Assembly: GCA_934635045.1 (NCBI GenBank)
Contig: CAKTZA010000094.1
Location: 1 to 10,303, forward strand
Origin: an uncultured Kiritimatiellota bacterium
GTDB lineage: Bacteria; Verrucomicrobiota; Kiritimatiellia; RFP12; UBA1067
Direction: 5' to 3'
DNA: 10,303 nt
This document shows, one piece after another, positions 6,415-10,303 of this stretch. Under the pieces are notes generated by a model. The model ran no database searches. It saw only the letters and a list, made by a program, of their open reading frames with translations, and was not told the origin of the DNA. The translations under genes were made by a program, and so were the position numbers. How positions within the stretch are numbered: the first letter of the stretch is position 1; the number at the start of each line of letters is the position of its first letter.

Positions 6415-7567
6415 GCAGCAGGGCAAGCCCCAGCGCGACATACCAGGCGAGGCAGACCGCGACGGACCACTTCGGGACTTCGGCATTCGCGCCCGGCAGG
6501 CGCGAGACACCGTCGGAGAGGACGACCATCGCGCGCGTGAACAGCGCCGAGAGGCCGTTGAGATGCGCCGCCAGCGTCTCCGACACGAAGCTCGCCAGAA
6601 GCCCGACCGCGCCGGCGTAGACCGTGACGCCCGCCGCCGGCACGAGCGCGAGGTTCGCGAGAATCCCCCCGGGCGTCACGCGCCCGAACACGTGGGCGGC
6701 GATCGGCACGCCCGCCGCCCATGCGGCGACGGCCACGGCCAGCGTCTTGCCAATCCCCTCGGGACGGTCGCGCAGGCGGTCGCCGACGACGAGAATCGCC
6801 AGCATGACGGCGAACGACAGCCCGCAGCCGACGTCCTCGATCAGCGTCGGCCGCACGGCGTAGACGGCGAGAAACGTCAGCGCCCACGCGGCGACGCCGT
6901 CCGGGCGGCGGCCGAACAGTGGCGCGAGACAGGCGAGGCTCGCCATCGCGCCGGCCCGCACGGCGCTCGGCGGAAAGCCGATGAGCGCCAGGTACGCCCA
7001 GAGAACCGGAACCGTCGCCGCCGCCGCAAGGCGGCGCGGCAGCCAGATCAGCCGCAGGAGAAAGACGAGGACGCGCGCAATCGCCATCACGTGAAGGCCC
7101 GAAATCGCGAACACGTGAATCGTCCCCGCCCCGACGAACGTCTGGCGAAGCGGACGCGGCAGGTTCGCGCGCTCGCCGAGCAGGATCGCCCGGTTGAGCG
7201 AGACGAGCTCGCGGTCGGACGCGATCCCAAGGGAGACGCGACGGACGAAGTCGCGCCGCGTCTCCCGCAAGGCCGACGGCACGGCGGACGGCGACCGCTG
7301 CGTCCGCGCCGCCTCGCGCAGCCACGGGCTTTCGCGATAGGTCCGCGCGCGGTCGCCCGTCACGGCCCAGAAGAGCGCCGCCCCCGCCAGCGCCAGCGCG
7401 GCGAGCGGCCAGGCGCGGACGGCCCCGGCAAAGCCGAAGACCGCCACCAGCAGCGCGCACACGGCGGCGACCGGCCAGGCCTCGGCCAGCATCGGCGCGT
7501 GCGCGGCGGCGAATTCACCACCCGCCAGCGCGGCGCAGGCGAGCAGCAGCTTGTTGGATGTCGTCAC
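6395..7567 (-). CDS. Minimal ComEC/Rec2-family membrane protein (competence domain only)
   Basis: This 390-residue polytopic membrane protein is related to ComEC, the inner-membrane channel that takes up single-stranded DNA in natural transformation. The core competence-domain motif is clear: GTIHVFAISGLHVMAIARVL (148-167), followed by LIGFPPSAVRAGAM (195-208), GCGLSFAVMLAILV (247-260) and GILANLALVPAAG (301-313). Hydrophobic segments at ~7-24, 30-50 and 53-70 precede it. Full ComEC proteins usually also have an N-terminal OB-fold (DUF4131) and often a C-terminal metallo-beta-lactamase domain, for 600-800 residues in all. Both are absent: the stretch between the third membrane segment and the competence domain is only ~65 residues, and the protein ends in LALLLRRSRP soon after its last membrane segment. 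The frame is intact, so this looks like a natural short form rather than a broken gene. GTG 7567 is the start, with AAGGG at 7577-7581. Role in DNA uptake is inferred from the family. Confidence 0.85.
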   Translation of the reverse strand: MTTSNKLLLACAALAGGEFAAAHAPMLAEAWPVAAVCALLVAVFGFAGAVRAWPLAALALAGAALFWAVTGDRARTYRESPWLREAARTQRSPSAVPSALRETRRDFVRRVSLGIASDRELVSLNRAILLGERANLPRPLRQTFVGAGTIHVFAISGLHVMAIARVLVFLLRLIWLPRRLAAAATVPVLWAYLALIGFPPSAVRAGAMASLACLAPLFGRRPDGVAAWALTFLAVYAVRPTLIEDVGCGLSFAVMLAILVVGDRLRDRPEGIGKTLAVAVAAWAAGVPIAAHVFGRVTPGGILANLALVPAAGVTVYAGAVGLLASFVSETLAAHLNGLSALFTRAMVVLSDGVSRLPGANAEVPKWSVAVCLAWYVALGLALLLRRSRP

Positions 7568-7581
7568 GGTCCCTTTCCCTT

Positions 7582-7607
7582 CGATGTGCGCATATCATAG
7601 CACATCG
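7582..7607 (-). promoter_or_regulatory. comEC -10 region inside an inverted repeat
   Basis: CGATGTGC (7582-7589) and GCACATCG (7600-7607) form a perfect 8-bp inverted repeat with a 10-base centre. That centre contains TATGAT on the minus strand (7599-7594), five of six matches to a -10 box. Transcription would start near 7587, 20 bases before GTG 7567. No good -35 hexamer is present at 17 bases (AGGTTT). A repressor-type operator is a natural reading but is inferred. Confidence 0.5.
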
Positions 7608-7618
7608 CGGGAAAAGAA

Positions 7619-7660
7619 ACCTTAATTTTACCTTAAGAATCACCTTAAGATTTCTTAAGG
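7619..7660. repeat. Tandem ACCTTAA / CTTAAG motifs upstream of comEC
   Basis: ACCTTAA occurs at 7619-7625, 7630-7636 and 7642-7648, steps of 11 and 12 bases, and an inverted copy CTTAAGG lies at 7654-7660. Three copies contain the palindrome CTTAAG (7632-7637, 7644-7649, 7654-7659). The last two units can pair as a 7-bp stem with loop ATTT. The block is strikingly AT-rich for this genome. It lies between the beta-helix stop codon (7678) and comEC, and its promoter-proximal copy overlaps the expected -35 position of the comEC promoter. It may be an array of activator sites. A weak terminator for the beta-helix transcript is an alternative, though no T-run follows. Confidence 0.6.
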
Positions 7661-7677
7661 CAACGAATCGGCGCGAC

Positions 7678-10218
7678 TCATTTCCGTCCCGGACGCAGAA
7701 CGCCGTCCACGGACGCCGTGCGTTTCCAGTAGCCCTTGAAGTCCTCGGGACGAATCTCTATCCGCAGCTCGTGCACGCCGTTCGTCAGCGTCCCGATCCA
7801 GAGATTGGTCCGCTTGGAGAGAGGCGTGCCGACGCGCCGCCCGTCGAGGAAGCACCGCGCCTTCTGCGGCCAGAAACGCAAGTTCGCCGCGACGTCGCCC
7901 GTGACGACGAGACGGGCGGTCGCGACCGCCGACGTGACCCCGGCCGGGAACAGCGTCTCGAAGGGGATCTCGCGCCCCGTCACCGCCACCGTCGTTCCGT
8001 CCGCTCGACACACCGACCAGTCCGCCACGGCGCGCGGCGCCGTCGGATCCGCCGACGCGTGCGGTGCCACCGCCGGACGCCCTTCGGGGAATGTCCCCTT
8101 CTTCGCAAAGACCGGCGCGTAGGCGGCTTCGACATTCTCGAACGCATTCCCGGCGAAGACGACCGTGTCCAGGTCGCAGGCGCGTCCGCCCGAGACGCCG
8201 AGGTCGGCGTCGGCGACGCGGTTGCCCTCGACAAGCCCGTTGACGCAATCGACTTCGAGATATCCGTTGTTGCGGATGACGTTGTTGCGCACGACGCCCC
8301 AGCGGACGAGCTTCATGCCCGGATTGTTGGCGATCTGGAGGATTGAATCGGTGCTTGGGATCTGGTTCGCCGGGCCGCGCAGCCCGTTGCCCTCCGCGAT
8401 CACGTTGTCGAGCATCTGGACGCGCCACATCGTGAGGGCGGCGGCGTACTGCATCCCGTGGGCGAGGAATCCGCCCGCCCGGACGGACGTGTTGCGGGCC
8501 ATGATGGCATCCGAGCTGCCGCCGTAGAGCTGGAGGGCACAGGTCGTCTCCTCGAAGCGGTTGTCCACGAACAGCTCCCACCGCCGCTCGCCGACGATGG
8601 TGAAGCGGCTCGTCTCGTCCGGCGCAATCGTCCAGGGCGCGTCGATCACGGCGTGCGAATCGTCCGTCATCTCCACGATGTCACGCGACTGCCCCGCACC
8701 GCGCCCCTCGACGATCTGGACCTGATACCCCTTCCAGAAGTCCTTGCCAAACCAGCAGTTCTTCAGTGGCCCGAGATCGAACGCGATCCGCCGCCCCTCG
8801 CAGACGGCGGGTCGGACGTACCCCTTGCCCATCGCGTCGCGGAAGGCCGTGCGTCCGCCGTCCTGCGTCATGCCCTCGCGGTCGCCGCCCTGCATGCGCA
8901 GTCCCGTGTTGCCGCCGAAGTAGACGTGCCGCGCCGCCGGGGCGAGGCCGTAGGTCATGCCGTAGGCGACGTTCCCCTCGTAAAGCAGCATCTCGCCCGT
9001 GCAGGGCGCCCAGCTGCGGCCTGCGCCGTCGAACTTGTTGTTGCGGATGCGCACGTTGCGTCCAGACAGGTTGTAGGTCCAGGTGTCCAGCTTCGTCGTC
9101 GTGATGTCGTTGTTCTCGAAGACGAGGTTCTCCACGTAGCGCAGTTCGACGCCATTCCCCTTCGTCTTGAGCCGATCCGCCCAGGCATCCATGTCCGAAC
9201 GTACCCACTGGTCGATCAGCAGCCGCAGGCTCACGTTCCGCACGAGGATGTTCCGCGACGGGCAGTCCGCCGAGCCGGGCTTGTTGGCGAAGGGCCCCTC
9301 GCCCAGGAAGCTGTTCCGCGCGACGAGGCCCGAACGGTACTTGCCGGCCGACAGGAAGATGTCCGAGACGCCGAACTCGGTCGTGCCCGAGACGAGGGCC
9401 TCCGGCGGATCCTCCGTGTCGATCCAGTAGATCATGGTCAGGGCGCGCGACACGCCGCGCAACAGCGTCTTCGGCGGAATGCGCAGCTCGTCGTTCGCGA
9501 TGAAGCGTCCGCGCGGCAGTTCGACGATGCCGCCTCCGGCCGCCCCGGCGGCGTCCAGCGCGGCCTGGATCGCGGCCGTGTCGTCAAACCCGTCGTTGCC
9601 GACGGCGCCAAAATCGACGGGGTTGAACACGCGCTTTCCCTCCCACGGCCAGCGCGCCACGCCGACGGCAATCTCGCCCGCCTTTGCCCAGCCGTCGTCC
9701 ATGCCGTTCGCGACTTCAAGGCCGTATGTCCCCGACGGCAGGGCCTTCGGCAGTCGCGCCGCGAGCTGATACGTGTCGCGCCGCGTCACCGCCAGTTCCG
9801 CGCCGCCGACCAAGCGGACGCGCGCGCGTCCGCCGAAGTCCAGCGCGTTGCCGAAGATCCGAACCTCCGCGCCCGGCGCATGCACGCCCAGTTCGCCCGG
9901 CTGAACCCACCACGGATCCGCCGCGTTGAGCCGAAAAGCCGCGCTCCGTTCGCCGGACGGATTCACCACCTGTCCGCGCGCGACGTCCATCAGGTCGAGT
10001 TCCTTCGGATAGGCGAAGACGAGGCCGTCATCCGTCACGCGGACCGGCTTGACGCGGAACGTCCGCCCCTTCGCCTCGACTTCGACGTGCGCGTCGCGCG
10101 TCCAGTCGCCTCCTTGCAGCATCACGTGCTCGCCCGGCTTCACCGGGGCGCTGACCCACAGGATCTTCGGCTCGGCCGCACCGCACACGCCGCAGGCAAA
10201 AGCCGCCGCCATCATCAT
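7678..10218 (-). CDS. Secreted right-handed beta-helix protein (pectate-lyase superfamily), 5' end probably interrupted by a group II intron
   Basis: From the first in-window ATG this is 846 residues. A hydrophobic start (MMMAAAFACGVCGAA, likely cut near GAA-E) indicates export. Two Ig-like sandwich regions follow (~20-97 and ~103-187, the latter with IFGNALDFGGRARV and LPSGTYGLEV). The beta-helix begins at FNPVDFGAVGNDGFDDTAAI (198-217) and VELPRGRFIANDELRIP (232-248), the standard entry of pectate-lyase-superfamily and GH28-related proteins. Asn-rich coils such as LVFENNDI and VRIRNNKF run to ~700. An inserted segment (~485-545) and a C-terminal beta-sandwich (~735-840) complete it. The likely role is polysaccharide binding or cleavage outside the cytoplasm; substrate and catalytic residues cannot be assigned. 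The ATG triplets at 10218-10210 have no Shine-Dalgarno site and give no positive n-region. The frame stays open upstream, encoding K-R-R-A at 10230-10219, and then meets an intron end at 10231. The mature gene probably starts beyond the window. Confidence 0.88.
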   Translation of the reverse strand: MMMAAAFACGVCGAAEPKILWVSAPVKPGEHVMLQGGDWTRDAHVEVEAKGRTFRVKPVRVTDDGLVFAYPKELDLMDVARGQVVNPSGERSAAFRLNAADPWWVQPGELGVHAPGAEVRIFGNALDFGGRARVRLVGGAELAVTRRDTYQLAARLPKALPSGTYGLEVANGMDDGWAKAGEIAVGVARWPWEGKRVFNPVDFGAVGNDGFDDTAAIQAALDAAGAAGGGIVELPRGRFIANDELRIPPKTLLRGVSRALTMIYWIDTEDPPEALVSGTTEFGVSDIFLSAGKYRSGLVARNSFLGEGPFANKPGSADCPSRNILVRNVSLRLLIDQWVRSDMDAWADRLKTKGNGVELRYVENLVFENNDITTTKLDTWTYNLSGRNVRIRNNKFDGAGRSWAPCTGEMLLYEGNVAYGMTYGLAPAARHVYFGGNTGLRMQGGDREGMTQDGGRTAFRDAMGKGYVRPAVCEGRRIAFDLGPLKNCWFGKDFWKGYQVQIVEGRGAGQSRDIVEMTDDSHAVIDAPWTIAPDETSRFTIVGERRWELFVDNRFEETTCALQLYGGSSDAIMARNTSVRAGGFLAHGMQYAAALTMWRVQMLDNVIAEGNGLRGPANQIPSTDSILQIANNPGMKLVRWGVVRNNVIRNNGYLEVDCVNGLVEGNRVADADLGVSGGRACDLDTVVFAGNAFENVEAAYAPVFAKKGTFPEGRPAVAPHASADPTAPRAVADWSVCRADGTTVAVTGREIPFETLFPAGVTSAVATARLVVTGDVAANLRFWPQKARCFLDGRRVGTPLSKRTNLWIGTLTNGVHELRIEIRPEDFKGYWKRTASVDGVLRPGRK

Positions 10219-10230
10219 CGCCCGTCTTTT

Positions 10231-10303
10231 GTAGAGTAGAGACCCACGCCTCGGCTTCGCCGATGCGACTTCCCCCTCATCAAACCGGACGTGCGGATTT
10301 CCC
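10231..10303 (-). mobile_element. 3' end of a bacterial group II intron (partial domain V and domain VI)
   Basis: Read on the minus strand, the first ~24 bases from 10303 show a GAAA tetraloop followed by TCCGCACGTCCGGTTTGA. This is the 3' half of the highly conserved domain V hairpin. A G-run (10276-10272) links to a domain VI hairpin with stem TCGGC-GAA-GCCGA (10263-10251). The sequence ends in TCTACTCTAC at 10231, the usual 3' end of such introns (final A-pyrimidine). Translating it in the downstream frame gives GNPHVRFDEGEV, a peptide that often appears in spurious small open frames at the ends of bacterial group II introns (from memory). The 5' part of domain V, the intron-encoded reverse transcriptase/maturase and the 5' exon would be outside the window. 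The exact splice point (10231 or within 1-2 bases) is inferred. Confidence 0.82.

Noticed and set aside
4312..6510. Long open frame on the minus strand (732 codons) opposite the 644-residue protein gene
   Set aside because: Low-complexity Arg/Val/Glu-rich translation with no domain, and it reads through the promoter region. The plus-strand frame has a promoter, ribosome site and balanced protein composition.
8458..10239. Plus-strand open frame of 593 codons opposite the beta-helix gene
   Set aside because: No recognisable domain, Arg/His/Ala-rich composition, and the minus strand clearly encodes a beta-helix protein.
10219..10303. Coding extension of the beta-helix protein to the window edge (frame open, GNPHVRFDEGEV...)
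   Set aside because: From 10231 outwards the sequence is group II intron domain V-VI, so the open frame there is incidental. Only the four codons 10230-10219 may be real exon.

Overview
The window is GC-rich bacterial DNA, coding-dense on both strands, with intergenic gaps of about 30 to 165 bases. The mix points to the PVC superphylum, most likely Kiritimatiellota, Lentisphaerota or Verrucomicrobiota. It combines a regulator with a LacI-type sensor and an AraC-type reader, a short ComEC-like protein, a secreted beta-helix carbohydrate-active protein, and a 583-residue six-domain ribosomal protein S1. This placement is inferred from gene types, not from a phylogenetic marker search.

Layout from left to right. 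The left edge holds the 3' end of a gene with a very basic Lys/Arg-rich tail (1-243, +). Next is a XylR-type sugar-sensing regulator (306-1442, +). A strong two-way terminator (1443-1483) separates it from the convergent operon rpsA-rpmB (3508 down to 1499, -), encoding ribosomal proteins S1 and L28, with a good sigma70-type promoter at 3585-3614. Upstream on the same strand is a LolD/MacB-type ABC ATPase (3648-4277, -) that appears to be transcribed almost leaderless. A divergent promoter pair at 4286-4447 also drives an uncharacterised 644-residue cytoplasmic protein (4480-6414, +). Its C-terminal third looks like a very divergent kinase-type fold, which is a tentative reading. That gene overlaps tail-to-tail by 20 bases with a minimal ComEC-like membrane protein (6395-7567, -) that lacks both the OB-fold and metallo-beta-lactamase domains. 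Upstream of comEC is an unusual AT-rich stretch (7582-7660): an inverted repeat around the -10 box, then tandem ACCTTAA/CTTAAG motifs at 10-12 base steps. Last is a large secreted beta-helix protein (7678-10218, -).

The most notable point is at the right edge. Bases 10231-10303, read on the minus strand, match the 3' end of a bacterial group II intron (part of domain V, then domain VI, ending in CTAC). It directly abuts the beta-helix gene. The first visible ATG of that gene lacks a Shine-Dalgarno site and gives a signal peptide with no positive charge. The four codons between the intron end and that ATG encode K-R-R-A, the missing charged region. The intron therefore probably interrupts the signal-peptide coding region, and the true start would lie beyond the window.

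Functionally, the window joins housekeeping translation genes to envelope or uptake functions (ABC ATPase, ComEC) and carbohydrate functions (XylR-like regulator, beta-helix protein). No multi-gene pathway is visible in full.
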